From: Chamaecyparis obtusa
Lineage: Eukaryota; Streptophyta; Pinopsida; Cupressales; Cupressaceae
Direction: 5' to 3'
Length of the DNA stretch: 64,000 nt
Assembly: GCA_027943335.1 (NCBI GenBank)
Contig: BSBK01000970.1
Coordinates: forward strand, 558,001 to 622,000
Shown here: piece after piece, positions 48,929-61,959 of the stretch
Numbering within the stretch: position 1 is the first letter of the stretch
Layout: each line of letters opens with the position of its first letter
Notes under the pieces: generated by a model
Told to the model about the DNA's origin: nothing
The model's database searches: none
What the model saw: the letters and a program-made list of their open reading frames with translations, nothing else
Translations under genes and position numbers: made by a program

Positions 48929-51900
48929 ATGAGGTTTACTACTACTAGTCCTACTTATAACATTCCGGTTAGAAGAAGTCATAGACTCATGGGTGCCTTT
49001 GATCCTGAATCTTCCTCTCCTTTCCTTAGGATCTCAGATGATAATTTGATTCTTCATGATTCCAATCCTACTATGGAGAAAAACTCTTCTCACTCATCTC
49101 ATGATGAGGATGATGCTTTAAGAGTTCCTCTTGTACAAGTCCAAAAATTTCAACTAAACATGATAAAATGGGTAATTGGCTTATTCAAGAGAGCCATAAT
49201 CAAGATTCTATTCAAGCTATAGAGGCTCTTAAGAAAGTTCTTCATGATAGTGATCATGGTGTTAACCTCTTGCATGGTATTCCTCAACTTGTTCATTCAA
49301 ATGTTAAACCTTTAGCTCAAGAAGCTCAAGATTTAGGGTTGATTCCTCCTATCACTAGTGTTGAACCTCCTTCTAATCCTTTACCTAGCATTCCTACCTA
49401 TACTCCTTCTTTGGTGACTATAATGGTTCCCTCTATTCCTATGAGTGTTCCTCATGTGTCCCTTCCTACATCACAACCTTCATATCATAATGTTCCTTTC
49501 ACTTATTCCAATCCTCTTTCAGCTGTAGTTCCTAGTGTTCCTCCAGTTGTGTCTTTTATTGCTACAGCTTCTTATACTTTACCTAGTGTGTCTAATGTTG
49601 CTATTCCTCCTATTTCCTCTAATGATTCAAAACTCATCAGTTTGGCTCAAACTATGTCATCCTTACAACAACAACTTGCTTCCTTAACTCAAAACAAGTT
49701 TAGTATTCCTACATGTGACATGGGAAGTCCTTTGTCCTTGGATATTATTCATACTCCTGTTCCTCAACAAGTCAATATGCCTTGTCTTGAGAATTATAAT
49801 GGAAAAGAAAATCATGTTCATCATGTTAAAACATTCCAAATCCTTTGTAGTGATTATGCTCATGACCATAGGATTTTAGCCAAACTATTTTCTAGAACTT
49901 TCCATGACAAGGCCTTATAATGGTATTGTTCCTTGCCTCCTTATTCTATTGATTCCTTTCCAAAACTTGCTAATGCTTTTATTCAACAATTTCAAAACAA
50001 CATTGGCCTGCAAGTGTCTTTGACTGATTTGATGCATTGTAAACAAAGTGATAAGGAAAAAATAATTGAATTTATTGGTAGATTTAAGCATTTGCATGCT
50101 CAGATTTCCTATCATGTTCCTGATATTGATATTCAAGGTATGTTTATTTCAAATTTGCAAAAGGATATTAGAGATAAGATTCTTCTTACTGAATTTACCT
50201 CTTTTCAACAACCTTGTGCAGCACTTCATCATTATCAATTACAAGTGAGTCAATTTGAGAGCAACACTCCAATGGCTCCTGTTCTAGTTGATAAGAGTGA
50301 TGTTGCTCCTAATCCAAAGAAATTTAAAAAATTCAACAACTATGTCAAGATAAACAAACAAGAGAATGCAGTTGCTGATCAAGTTGTTGTTGCATCTCAC
50401 AATGTCACTTTTGCATCCACTGATTTTCGATTAAATTGTATGTTTACTCCTCTTTCTGAATCTTTACATGCTATTATGAATAGTTTGTTAACTGCTAATA
50501 TGATTACTTTACCTCCTATTCAACCTCTTTTACCTGCTATGATTGCATCTAAATCTTTTGATCAAAATGCTTTTTGTCAATATCATCATCAGATTGGTCA
50601 TGATACTGAGAAGTGCTATTCTTTAAAACATAAGGTTCAAGACTTAATTGACTCTAATGCCTTATCTGTCGATAATATTGATGGTAGTGGAAACAAATCT
50701 ATCTCTCCTCCTAATCAAAACCTTCGAATCTATATGAATCCTTTACCTATGCATGATACTAATACTAGTGCTCAGCCATCTACTATGGAAATTGTGTATG
50801 ATTCAAAGATGGATGATCTCAATCATGTTGTTAATCAAGTGGAGCATGTTGGTCAATCTGTATCTCCACCTCAACCTCAACCTCAACCTCAGATTCAACC
50901 TCAAGTTCAATCTCAACCTCAACCAAAACCTAAGCCTAAATTGAAAACTCAACCTAAACCTTGACAAAAACCTAAGAATAAAAGACCTCGGGAACTTTTG
51001 ATTACCTTTGATGACTCTGAGACTATTAAAGCTCCTGATGGTCCCCTTTACATCTGTGCTAGGATTTCTTAGAAACCTACTCGTGGTTGTCTTGTTGATC
51101 CTACATCCTTAGTCAATGTTATAACTGAAGAAAATCTTTTTATAAAAAGCTTACAACGCGATTCTTATGATACATCAGATGTGTGGATTCAAACTTGCAA
51201 TGGTTTTCTTTATCCATCATTTGGTTCTATTACTTTACCGATTGAACTCTATGGAAAAATTGTGAACACTACCTTTCTTGTTGTTCCTACTTCTGATCAA
51301 TTTCAAGTTAATCTAGGTTTGCCTTGGTTGAATGCCATGCATGTTATTGCTTCACCTATCCATAAGTGTCTTAAATTCATTCATGATGAAGAAGTGAAGA
51401 TGGTTAATCATAGTTTATATCAACCTTCTAGGCCTAGAGATTGTGCTACTCTTGATTTCTTTTGGCCTTCATTACCTAATTCATGTCCTCCTCGATCTGA
51501 TAATCTTTTCCATTCATATAAAGCTTATAAACATCGCAAGATCATTGAATTAAGCATACCTCCTATGGATCTTAATCGTAGTCTTTTGCCTACACCTTCT
51601 ATAACTCCTTTAACTATGGCTTCTAGTTCTGTTAATCAAGTTCCTTCTATCGATCTTCCTAAAGAACTTGTGAAAGATCCTATGATAGTTCCTCTTATTG
51701 CTGATAATCATATTGATCTTCCTAAAGAACTTGTGAAGGATCCTATGATTGTTCCTCCTAGTTCTTAACCTATTTCAAATAAATCAAAATGTAATTGATC
51801 TTCTAATGAACATATTAAAAAGCATCATCCTCAATCTAAAGCTCGTAATTTTGTTCTTCAAAGATCTCTACCTTCTTTGAATAAATCTATGCATGATGTG

Positions 51901-52227
51901 TTAGAAGAAGTTGTTATTCATAATGATGTTAAGATGCATGATTATGATGATTCTATTCGTATCTTAGATCCTATTTTGATTAATTTGGATGAAGAAGATA
52001 CTCTTGATGATACTGATGATGTTAATGATGAATATGAGACTATTGACATTAACATTGATTTACCTTATATGCTTTCATCACAATTAACTCTTACACCTAG
52101 TGTCAAACATTGTGATTCTCAAGAGGATCCTTGTTTGGAATTGGCTATCATTCCTACTATTGCATATAGTCCCTCTTATGAGTTACCCACCTTCCCTAAA
52201 TGGTATACAAGGAGATGGGGAGATTAG
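48929..52227 (+). pseudogene. Gypsy gag-protease polyprotein, noncanonical active site
   Basis: Start ATG 48929 (MRFTTTSPTYNIPVRRSHR). A frameshift near 49170 moves to the frame that runs to 52227 past stops at 49918, 50962, about 51070, 51766 and 51796. Domains: Pro/Ser-rich N-region; retrotrans_gag core from 49921 (WYCSLPPYSIDSFPKLANAF; LMHCKQSDKEKIIEFIGRFK); a knuckle-like CQYHHQIGHDTEKCYSLK near 50575; a PQ/PK repeat (50868-50960); a retropepsin-like fold (GCLVDPTSLVNVI near 51090, then ITLPIEL, LGLPWLN, KCLKFI), where DSG is DPT. The C-terminal part repeats DLPKELVKDPMIVP twice and ends in an acidic tail (EEDTLDDTDDVNDEYE). About 1,090 codons. Confidence 0.85.
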
Positions 52228-53393
52228 GTGGCATGCTTGATTGGCTTGTCCTTCATGGTAGCTTTATTGTGTGTTTGCCTTCTGTACTATGTTTCTCCCG
52301 TAATGTGTTTGCTAAATATTGTTAGATTCTTTTATATGATCCTTGTTACTTAGTTGGTACAAGGTACTAAAGGAATCAAAACTGTTGTTCAAATTCCTCT
52401 ATATGTATCTCTATTCTTCTATGCATTTTTCAATGTTATGTTGTAATTGTGCTATTGTTTGTAAATGTTCCTTGTGTAATCTGCTTGGATTCGAGATATG
52501 GTAGCATTGATTCTTTGTGGTCTCCATGTCATGGTCTGAAAAGATTCTCCTTTGTAAATCTTATGTGATCTTTCCTCCTTTGTGATCGTAGTTTTACTTT
52601 CTTTGGGGAATGATGTCAATTCATTTGCAATAATATCATATATGTATTACCTTATGATCATACTGACCCCATGGTAGGTAGATCCCTTCTATGTTCTTTG
52701 TATGTTTATGTAGTATTTCCCTTGATTTTTCTTCATCTGGTGGCATCTCGACATGGAAACATAATTAGTGGAGTTATTTTATGTTTTCGTTAAAGCCATT
52801 GCTCCTATTAAAGTGTTAGCAATGACTTTAACATGGGGGCATATGCTCTACTCACCTGTTACACACACACACTTTTTGATATGCACATATTTTTCAAGAT
52901 ACCTTTTCTCCCTTTTTGGATTAGTAACTAATCCTTAAAGCATGGATTTATATTTTAGGATCTCTTAATCCCTCCAGTTTCAAATATACATATATTTTGA
53001 TCTCTTAAGGTCAGAGGTGTCCTTAAGACTGGATCTCTTTTGTTTTTAGGTTTTATTCTTATAGAATAGAATATTCCTAAGGGTGAATCCTTGATGGGTT
53101 GACTAGTGAGTATCCACATTCACTAGGTGGTTCAATTCCATCTTTCCAATAGCGTTGTTTCCTTGTGTGGTTCACAATGGGACATAAATTCTCATTGGGC
53201 GAGGTAATCACACCCTCTTTCTCTCCCTAGCGATTTCTCTCTTATTATGATCTGGGAGTCGACAAAGACTTGAGTCCCTAGGGGCTTGAGGTTTCTCTTT
53301 ATCCCTTAGGTTACGATAAGATTATTTTTTCATTCTCATCTCCTTTACTAAGAGTTTGCATTGAGTCCATACTCTTGCTAAAGTGGGGCTTAA
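52228..53393 (+). other. Gypsy internal non-coding 3' region
   Basis: About 1.2 kb with no ORF, between the gag-protease stop and the PPT. It replaces the RT/integrase region seen in autonomous Gypsy elements. A CA-rich run (ACACACACAC) lies near 52861. Nothing else recognised. Confidence 0.6.
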
Positions 53394-54866
53394 TGTATTA
53401 TCTTAAAATGGAAGCACTTCCATGATAAGAGAGTTTAGCCCTCTGAGTGAGTGGTCTAGGGTCATTTTAAGCACCTTGATTGGGTCTTTGCATGTACTTG
53501 GCTTTTCTCCCTATTCTGCTTCCTTCTGCACCCATTTTCCACTTCCTATCTACATTTCCTAGCATTCTAGGTTGGGGTCCTGAGGTTTTTGACCTCAAGG
53601 TCAAAGTTGACCTTGAGGGTAAAAGTTGACCTTGACTCTGACCTAGGTCAGGGTCAACCTCAACTCTAACCTAGGGTAGAGTCGACCTCGTCCTTGACCC
53701 CCAGTTCAAATTTCAAGTTTTCTTATTTTTGGGTATCGAGTTTCGAAAAGATTCTTTTCCCACCTCTAGGTCAGCCATTTCAGCTTTCAGAATGGTAAAT
53801 TCTTAAATTTCATTTAATATGAGTCCATTTCTATGGGTTAATTTTAATTGGGATTTAATTCCCCAATGTCGGCCTTCTCTAGAGGTTTGTGCCCTAGTTC
53901 ACTATAAAAGGAGGCCTTCCTCTCTCATTTTCATATCTCATCTTCAAACAATTTTATGAGCAAGCTCTCAAGTGCAAGCAAGTGAATTCAAGCATTCAAG
54001 TGTTCAATCATTCATCCATCAAGGAGATCCATTGTCAGCCATTGAAGGATTCAATCTCTTTGGAGCCCCCTTGAAGATCCATTCTTCTACATTCATCCAA
54101 GCCTCCTCATATGCAAAGATCTATTCAAGATTGGTGTTGAAAACCAAATTCCATTAATTTGAGACATCCTACATCCATTGAATCATCCCTACTTGTGGAT
54201 TTGAGGATTCAAATCCTCTACAAGGACTTCAACATAAGCAAGGTGAATTGTTTCATTTGCTTTGTTTATGCACATTATATTTCAATTCAATTTCAAGTTT
54301 AATTTCTAAATTGGGGTTTGACCAAGGAAAACCCCCCATACAAACAACAAAACCCCCTTTTTCTTGCAGGTGCAGGTGCAGAACTTCAAATCTGAGACTG
54401 GATTTGGATACCTTTTCGGCAAACTTCCAAGATCTATGAACAAAATCAAAGTCGACCTTCAGAATAAGAATGTAGTCTTTGACCTTTTATGAGTGTCAAA
54501 GACTACCTACTGTCGGAAAGATAAAAGTTTTATGGGTTTTCTTCATCTCATCATTTCCAGTCCGAAACAGGTTGCAGAATTACTCGAAAGTACACACAAA
54601 CATCGGAAATTGGCATTTTCTAGATTTTCCCTATTTTGAGGTTAGTATTTGCATTTCAATTATTTCAAATTTCAAGCACAAGTCCATTATAGGGAAATAT
54701 AAGGTCTTCTTCCTTTTTCATATTCTCCATAGATTGATTTGATTGTGCATTAACCTTTTGGTTGATCAATTTGGATCTCTCCCATGGGAATTTGGATTTA
54801 GAAGTGGATCTCATATTTCCCCCATATATACATCCAATAGAGGTGATTCCATTTTACTTCTATTCA
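53394..54866 (+). repeat. 3' LTR of TR-GAG-like Gypsy
   Basis: 1,473 bp, aligned with 47260-48723. It follows PPT AAAGTGGGGCTTAA (53380-53393). TATA box at 53902-53911. Confidence 0.92.
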
Positions 54867-56447
54867 AAAATATTAGATCTAATCAAAATACTATAAAAAT
54901 TATATGATGATAATCTTGACTCTAAGCTCTACAGAAGGATATTTTTATATTTTCTGAAAAAATATCATTAAAAAGAGTAAAAACATTATTTTTGTGAAAA
55001 AAAAGTATTTCTTTGGTAATTGAGTCCAAATTGTTATATAAAACATGCATTTAATAAACATTTCCAATTTGAAAAGTTGAAGCACTTATCTAACTTAGCT
55101 AGAATGAATCTAGCTAGACCATATATTTGATGGAAATTAATTTTTAGTTATAAATACTCAAATTCAGTTGTGTTGATAAGTTAGTCTGAAACGTGACACA
55201 ACTTTGTTTAAATTTAATATGCGATATTTAAGGAAAAGATATGAGACAATAAATATAGTACATTTATTTCAAACATTGTGATTTATGTGGAAAAATCTTA
55301 TAGAAGAAAACAAACTAACAAAATGATAATAATAATTGTATTCACATGAAACAACATCAAACATAATAATTTTTTCTTATAGAATGTATCAATGTACCTA
55401 CAACAACATGCAACCTCACAATCATGGCTTAAAACATATTGTAATTCCGTAATCAACCTACCTTTTTCCTATCAATAGAATCATATTAGTAGTTAGATAT
55501 AAACATTGAACCAACCTTATAAAATTACAACTATGTCAATCATCTAAGCATACCATGGAATTAGGATATCACATGTTATACTTAGCATGTCTTCTCATCA
55601 ATAATTTCCCCATATAACACAATAAGTCAAAGGATATTGATCAACTTTACATAAAATACATACATGCCTTCTTGAACTATAGCCAAGCGGTACCTAGTGG
55701 TTGAAGTAGTGGAGAAAAGTTGTTATTTTATTTCTACTTGTGATAACCCTAAATATTTTGTAAAAATCTTGAATTCTCTTAGATGACATTGGATGTGCTT
55801 TAACAATGTTACATATGCCCTTACATATTTGTACATACTCCGACAACTACTTACACCAAGATGTAGTAGTGTCATTGGAGAGGAGTGTGTCCCTCTTTTA
55901 GTCAAAATGGAACATTGAAATCAACATTTCAAAGAGAATTTTTACTTTCTATCACTCATAGAAATAAAACTATTAAAAATTTGACAATCGCGTGAATTGG
56001 TGATTTTATAAGTGTTTGTGTGTAGATTCTAAATTATTAAAAAAATACATAATATGTCAATTTTCTCAGTAAGATTTTGTAACTTTTTCTTTATAGTTGC
56101 ATTTTCAAATGTTAATATTTATTCCATATAACAAAAAAAATCTAGAAAAAATAAAGATAAATTATAAATTCCTAAACATAGACCAATGTAAAATCCAAGA
56201 TCTAGATTAGATATAAAAATGAAACCCAACAAACCAAATTGAGATAAAAATTGACCATTCAATAAGTTGGAGATGAAAAGTACATATAGGAAGATTGATT
56301 TGGTCAAATTAAAAGTCAAACCCAACACTCTATGAGTGGTGGTGAGCTACCTCCCACTAAGCTAGGATGAGGTGTCAAAATGGAATCGACACCTCTCCAA
56401 TCATCTCCTAAATGGTGAAAACTTGTGTGAACTAATGGAAGATTGTT
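54867..56447. other. Intergenic, AT-rich, nothing recognised
   Basis: No gene or repeat recognised between the Gypsy 3' LTR and the Copia fragment. ORFs are short and low-complexity (55723-55905, 56119-56328). Confidence 0.5.
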
Positions 56448-58965
56448 GAGAATGTCATAATTTGGATTTGGGTGTGCTGAAATTAATGTTTTGTTATTGA
56501 TGTCAACATACTTTTTTTTGTCTCAAATAGTGTGTTTATGATGTTTGGTACAGAGGATTTCGGTTGTTTGGGTGTTACGCTAAAGATTTTGATATGTGAT
56601 GGTGAAGTATTGCTTAAATATTTTGATATTCGTCATGTTAAGTATTTTGATTACTTGATTTGGAAGGACTAGATGACTCCCTACCTGATATGCATGGGAA
56701 CATGAGATGAATACTAGTGGGTCATTGAGAATCCTTATACCATTTTGAGTGACCTAACAAATACTATTGCAGATGAGAAGAAATTCAAGGATAATATGTT
56801 AACAAGAGAAGCAGTGAGCAGTGCCTTATCAAATTTAGAATACTCTAACATATATGAATTGAGGACTATACTTGAGGTATGGAAAAAATTAGAAACTATT
56901 TATGAAGGTGATACTTATGTCAAGAAAGCTAAGTTGCAAGGACTAAAAACTAAATATTAAGACATGAAAATGATTGAAGGAGAGACTGCCTCAGTTTATT
57001 TGAAAAGAGTGAATGGTATGGTCTATGAAATCAGATGTGCTAGAGGAACCTTGACAGATTATGAATTTGTTGACAAGATTCTAAGATCTAAATACATGCA
57101 TGTTACAGTGAGAAGGTTGTTTCTATTTAAGAATTGAGAAACATAAGACCAAAGAGAAGCTTTGTTTCGAAGACTTTGAACCTATGAGATGACTACACTT
57201 AGTAAGGAACTTTTGAAGGTTGAAACAACATTCAAAGAAAATGTGACCAAGTATGACCAAGGAGAAAGCTCTACAAAGATTAAATTAAAACACTATGCTA
57301 AAGATTGGGAAGAGATCATGGAAGAAGAAAGGAAGATTGATGAATTTGAAGCCTTTATTACAAGAAGACTACCTAAGGGATCCAGTAAGTATGAAGGAAG
57401 ATTACCTTTGAAATTTTTTAATTTTAATAAGATTGGTCATATTACATTTAGATGTATGAACAAGATTTACAAGGATACTAGAGATAAATCTAAGAAATAT
57501 CATTCTTAGGATCATAAAATATTTTATGTTGCTGAACAAGGTGTGACTGATGATGAGTCTATTGCTATTGATGAAGAAATTTCATTTATTTCTATTAAAG
57601 ATGAAAATCATAATGAAGAAAAATTATTAGTTTTAAGAGGTGTTAAAAGAGATGAATGAGTTATTGATAGTGGATTCTCACATCATATGATATGTGGTAA
57701 AGATAAATTTGTGAAGCTTGAAGACTATTATGGAGGTGTTGTTATATTTGGTAACAATGTTCCTTGCTTGATTAAAGGAAAATGATCTATTACTCTTGAT
57801 GGTAAAAATAGTACTTATGATGTCTTGTATGTTGAAGGTTTAAGTCATAACTTGTTGAGTGTTGGACAACTATTCGATAAAAGTTACAAATTGGAATTTA
57901 TGGATGGAATTTGCAAAATAATTGGAAGTATAGGAAATCTTATTACATTAGGTAAATAAAAAAATGGTAATCTATTTCATTTGAGAATTGTTAAGAATAA
58001 ATGTTCGGATGCTAATATTGATGATAGTTGGTTATGGAATAGAAGACCTTTCCATGTGAACTTTGATAATATGGCGAAGATTAGCACTACTCATGCTATG
58101 AAATATTTTTCTAAACTAATAAAGCCTAAAAATATGTGAAAAGAATGTTGTATTTAGTGCATATTGATCTATGTGGTCCTACCAAGATAAGAAATTACTT
58201 TGGTGATAGATGCTTAATGCTATTTATTGGTGACTATTAAAGGATGATGTGGGTGATATTTTTGAAAGAGAAATCAGAAGTTTTTCAAAAATTTCAGATT
58301 TTTAAGATACTGGTGGAGATAGAATTCAGAAGAAGATTGAAATTCCTGAGATCAGATAGAGGTGGAGAGTTTATATCTAATAAGTTTTATGCATTTTGTG
58401 AAGAACATGGTATAAAGAGAAAAACTTCTACACCCCAAACCCCACAGAAAAATAGCATAGTTGAGGGAAGGAATGTGACTATCCTAGACATAGCTAGGAC
58501 TATGATGATTGAAGGAAAAGTACCATGGATCTACTACAGAGAAGCAGTGTGAAGAACAATATATACTTTGATTTGGCTACAAATTAAGCAGGGAACTGGT
58601 AAGACTCCTTATGAACTTTGGTATGGTCAATTCTTACAGTAAAATATTTTAGCATTTTTGGAAGTAAATGCAACATTAAGAGAGATGAAGAAACTGGAAA
58701 GTTTGATCCTATAAGTGATGAAGGGATATTTCTTGGTTATTCTACAAAGAGAAAGGCATAAAAATGTTATAAATATAGACAAAAGAAGATTGTTGAAAGT
58801 GAAAATTTTAGAGTTCATGAGAACGAGAAGAAATAAAAAAGGAATCGCATGTATGATATGACTGAAGATAAAAATCAGATTGTGGCAATGCAAAATAAAA
58901 TTTAGGATGGATCAAAAGAACATGGGGAAATGGAAGGAAATGAAGTGGATGTTGTGTGGTCAAAA
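56448..58965 (+). pseudogene. Copia fragment, cut off by Gypsy insertion
   Basis: The first 200-300 bp begin TGTTGAGAATGTC and may be an LTR remnant. Coding text from 56745: gag (FKDNMLTREAVSSALSNLEY; AKLQGLKTKY), a degraded knuckle FNFNKIGHITFRC (both first Cys lost) near 57420, protease VIDSGFSHHMI near 57663, GAG-pre-integrase WLWNRRPFHVNFDNMAKI, integrase (VHIDLCGPTKI, FLRSDRGGEFISNKF, QKNSIVEGRNVT with the catalytic Glu) and C-terminal KTPYELWYG. The RT and RNase H are missing. The end coincides with the presumed LTR border of a Gypsy at 58966, which explains the truncation. Many stops. Confidence 0.85.
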
Positions 58966-59777
58966 TGTGACACTTCTATAAACCATTATACTTGATAGAA
59001 TCTATGAGAGAGGAGATCTCAAGAGGTGGCTTATAGCTTCATATCTATGATGTGTAAGAATATAAGTATTATGCATAGTGGATCTCAAATGAACCTCAAT
59101 AAGAAACCCTTGCAAGATGCACCATAGAATGGAAGATTCAAAATGATAATGAAAGAACGAGAGATCTAAATGAAATCCAAGATCTAAACTAGAATGAAAA
59201 TGAAAGAACAAGAAAGAAAAGATAATCTAATAAGATTACAATACCTCATATTTAAGCTATGTGATTTAAGCTAAATGCAATAAGAAATTGCAAGTAAACT
59301 AGAATGCTCTTAAGAATGCAAGTAAAAAAAATGATAGCATAATAATAGAATGAATGAGTGATTATCTAGACTAGGGATTGATTAGCTGAGAATGAGGAGA
59401 GAGTAACCTTTTAAAGAGAAATGGACAGTGAAGATTAAGAGGCAAAATCAAATGGATGAGAATGGTTAGGTAGAAATGAGTGGTAAGGATTAAGAGGCAA
59501 AAGAGATTCCACTCATGTGAAGACAAAAGTGTTTTTCTCTCTTTCTTTTAAATTAAGAAATTCCTTTTTCAAGTGCACACATAGGATAAAGTGGATTTAT
59601 TTAATTAAAAGTGGACATGTTCTTTTAATCAAATAAAGCTTAGGATAAAGTGGTCAATGTTAAAATGATGATTTGATCAAGAGATAAGATTGATTGAGGA
59701 TAAGATAAAGTCTAGAATTTAAATGTTTAATGTGGAGTGGAGGTCAAGGTTTACTAGACCATTTTTGGGTGATTACA
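58966..59777 (-). repeat. Presumed 3' LTR of Gypsy (single copy in window)
   Basis: The minus-strand text starts TGTAATCACCC after a purine-rich run CAAAGACGGGAAAA and ends AAGTGTCACA, so both termini obey TG...CA. The partner LTR is outside the window, so this cannot be confirmed here. It adjoins the truncated Copia fragment exactly. Confidence 0.5.
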
Positions 59778-59829
59778 TTTTCCCGTCTTTGACTAATGTG
59801 TGAGCAATCTGGGAACACATTGAGTCAAA

Positions 59830-60060
59830 GAATGATGATGATGTCAAGATAACTAATAGAGATCTGACTCTGAACTTGATCGAATAGAGCACAAAGAGAT
59901 AGCTAATCTTGAACTTGATGGAACGAGAACTAGAAAAGGTAGATAAGATAGATCTAACTTTGAACTTGATCGAACGGAGCAAAAAAAAACATCTAATCTT
60001 GAACTTGATCGAGTGATAACTTTAAAGGATAGATAAGAGAATAGAATCAATTTGTCGCTT
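59830..60060. repeat. Short tandem repeat with GAACTTGATCGA core
   Basis: About two copies of a 95-110-bp unit. The core TGAACTTGATCGA (or GATGGA) occurs four times near 59871, 59909, 59964 and 60000, each followed by an AGAGCA, GAGAAC, GGAGCA or GTGATAAC variant, plus AGATAAGATAG and AAGGATAGATAAG. Non-coding part of the Gypsy 3' region. Confidence 0.6.
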
Positions 60061-61596
60061 TAAGAGATAGATGACAGATTATTCGTACCCCCTCAAGATC
60101 AAAAATGAAATAAGGTAGAGGAGATGCAGAAATGAAATAAATTTGATCAAATTCAAGATAAGATAAGGTTCAAGATGATTGATTAAGCACATAAGACCAA
60201 GTTTGACCATCAAGTGATGGAAATTTGCCCCAATTTGAATAAGGTTGACCAGGAAGGTATAGTATTAGCATTAGGTCAAAACTAGAAGAAAGTATGATGA
60301 AATGATGATGGTAGAGGGGAAGATGGTGATTGCCTCAAAAGATCAAAGAAATAGCCTCAAAGGGTCATTCAACTACACATAGAAGGAAGAATTTTGAATC
60401 ACATTTTTGACAATTAAGATGAAGAAATATTTTGATCTCGATCTCGAAAATGGATCAAGAACATGAAAATTAGGTAAGGGTGTAATTTTTGTGGAAATAT
60501 GAGATTTTGAAAAATTAGGTCAAAACGTTATATAAGGGTAGATTAGATACGATGATATGATTAACAGGAAGAAGAAAAGGGAAATGGGAAAAAGATCAAA
60601 GAGGTGATAAAGACATGATCGATAAAGAAGAAAGGAAATAGGTGATCGAGTGCAGTTTGACTGATTGTCCAATAACGATGAAAGAGACTCTCTCCAAACT
60701 CAAAATGCAAACTATGAATGTACCTAAGAAATGAAAGCTACCATGAAAATGAAAAGTGTGATTTGTAAGGGTTAATAGATCCTTTTTAATATCATCAAGC
60801 CTTCTTAAGGGACATCACAAGATCATACAACCATCACTAGTGTGAACACAACTATGAAGATATGAATATGATCTATATCACATAAAATGTAGGAAACACA
60901 TGTAATCATCAAGACATAAGTGTTGAAATGACCTAAACATAGTTTCCAAGTTAATGTTGCAAGATTATACCAGTATCAAGGCATTAGTGCCAAGATAACC
61001 ATGAGTATGGTCTTGGATGATAAAACATGATGTAACAGTCAAGGATATAGCTCTAAATCTCCCGAGTGTCCAAGGGGTCAAAGAAAGAGACACCTAGGAT
61101 CATCAAAGAGATACCAACAGGCAGAAATCAAAGAAAATATGTCCCATGCCCCCAGTCCTCTATTCCTAACATCACAAAGAAACTAAAGAGGGAACACTCA
61201 GTGAAAATAATTAGTCAGAAAACACACAATGAGAATAAATCATAACATGTCTCAGTCATTTTATTTTAATCGTGGTGTGAAAAGAAGAAACGATAATCAA
61301 TGACTCACTAGGACTCATGCCTGTAAGTGAGAAATGTCACACAATCCTAGACTACAAACAAAGCATAAACTTAAGATAGCATATCTGATAAGTTTTAAGG
61401 AACAATCGATGTTAAAGGGGTAGTGTTGAGAAACACTATTTAGGGTGAGTCACAAAAAATACACCATCCAACATCAAAGGAGAGATATAGTTCATGACCC
61501 TTAGTCTGAGACAAAGACCAATTCCAAACCAAGGAGATAAGAAAATGGGAGTAAAAAAGAGTTTGAAGTGCAAAGAAACAAGCTGATAGATATAGG

Positions 61597-61734
61597 TGCT
61601 GAAAAAATAGTCATTGCTCCCCTTGAGATTCGCAACATGGCTTAACCGCCTCCTGTGTCTTCTATAAGTCTAGTGGTTGTATTGGGCATTAACAGGTTGA
61701 TCTTTTAGTGCAACAGCAACCACTACTTGTAACA
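61597..61734 (+). repeat. 5' LTR of mini element
   Basis: 138 bp, followed by AG and the PBS TGGTATCAGAGC. Confidence 0.93.
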
Positions 61735-61793
61735 AGTGGTATCAGAGCTTGGTCATAGGTTTGAATCCCCTTGGGTAATGTTAAGGGGGAGAA

Positions 61794-61931
61794 TGTTGAA
61801 AAAATAGTCAGCGCTCCCCTCAGGATTTGCAACATGGCTTAACTGCCTCCTGTGTCTTCTATAAGTCTAGTGGTTGTATCGGACATTAACAGGTCGATCT
61901 TTTCGTCCAACGACAGCCACTACTTGTAACA
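61794..61931 (+). repeat. 3' LTR of mini element
   Basis: 138 bp, directly after the PPT TTAAGGGGGAGAA, before TSD ATAGG. Confidence 0.93.
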
Positions 61932-61959
61932 ATAGGTGCATGAGTCTCAAGTAGCACCT

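Larger units (their letters stand above)
47260..54866 (+). mobile_element. Gag-protease-only Gypsy with long LTRs (TR-GAG-like)
   Basis: A 7,607-bp + strand element with LTRs 47260-48723 (1,464 bp) and 53394-54866 (1,473 bp), ends TGTAT...TATTCA. Candidate PBS TGGTGAGCCCGACG at 48727-48740 (primer tRNA not identified) and PPT AAAGTGGGGCTTAA just before the 3' LTR. Flanking bases AATAT and AAAAT form an imperfect TSD. The 4.67-kb interior encodes gag and a protease-like domain, then about 1.2 kb of non-coding DNA. RT and integrase are absent, so it is non-autonomous. Related in LTR and PBS to the relic at 14420-16596. Confidence 0.88.
61597..61931 (+). mobile_element. TRIM/SMART-type mini LTR retrotransposon (TSD ATAGG)
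   Basis: A complete 335-bp element: LTRs 61597-61734 and 61794-61931, both 138 bp, with TG...CA ends (TGCTGAAAA/TGTTGAAAA...TTGTAACA). ATAGG is duplicated at 61592-61596 and 61932-61936. The PBS at 61737-61748 is TGGTATCAGAGC (perfect initiator Met-tRNA match) and the PPT is TTAAGGGGGAGAA (61781-61793). The 59-bp interior has no coding capacity. LTRs differ at about 16 of 138 positions by eye. This is the TRIM/SMART architecture known from plants. Family identity not determined. Confidence 0.93.

Noticed and set aside
59773..60050. Ser/Phe-rich minus-strand ORFs
   Set aside because: Translations of the GAACTTGATCGA tandem repeat in non-coding Gypsy DNA.
61735..61793. tRNA-like gene around TGGTATCAGAGC
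   Set aside because: The motif is a primer-binding site; no cloverleaf, A box or B box pair was found.
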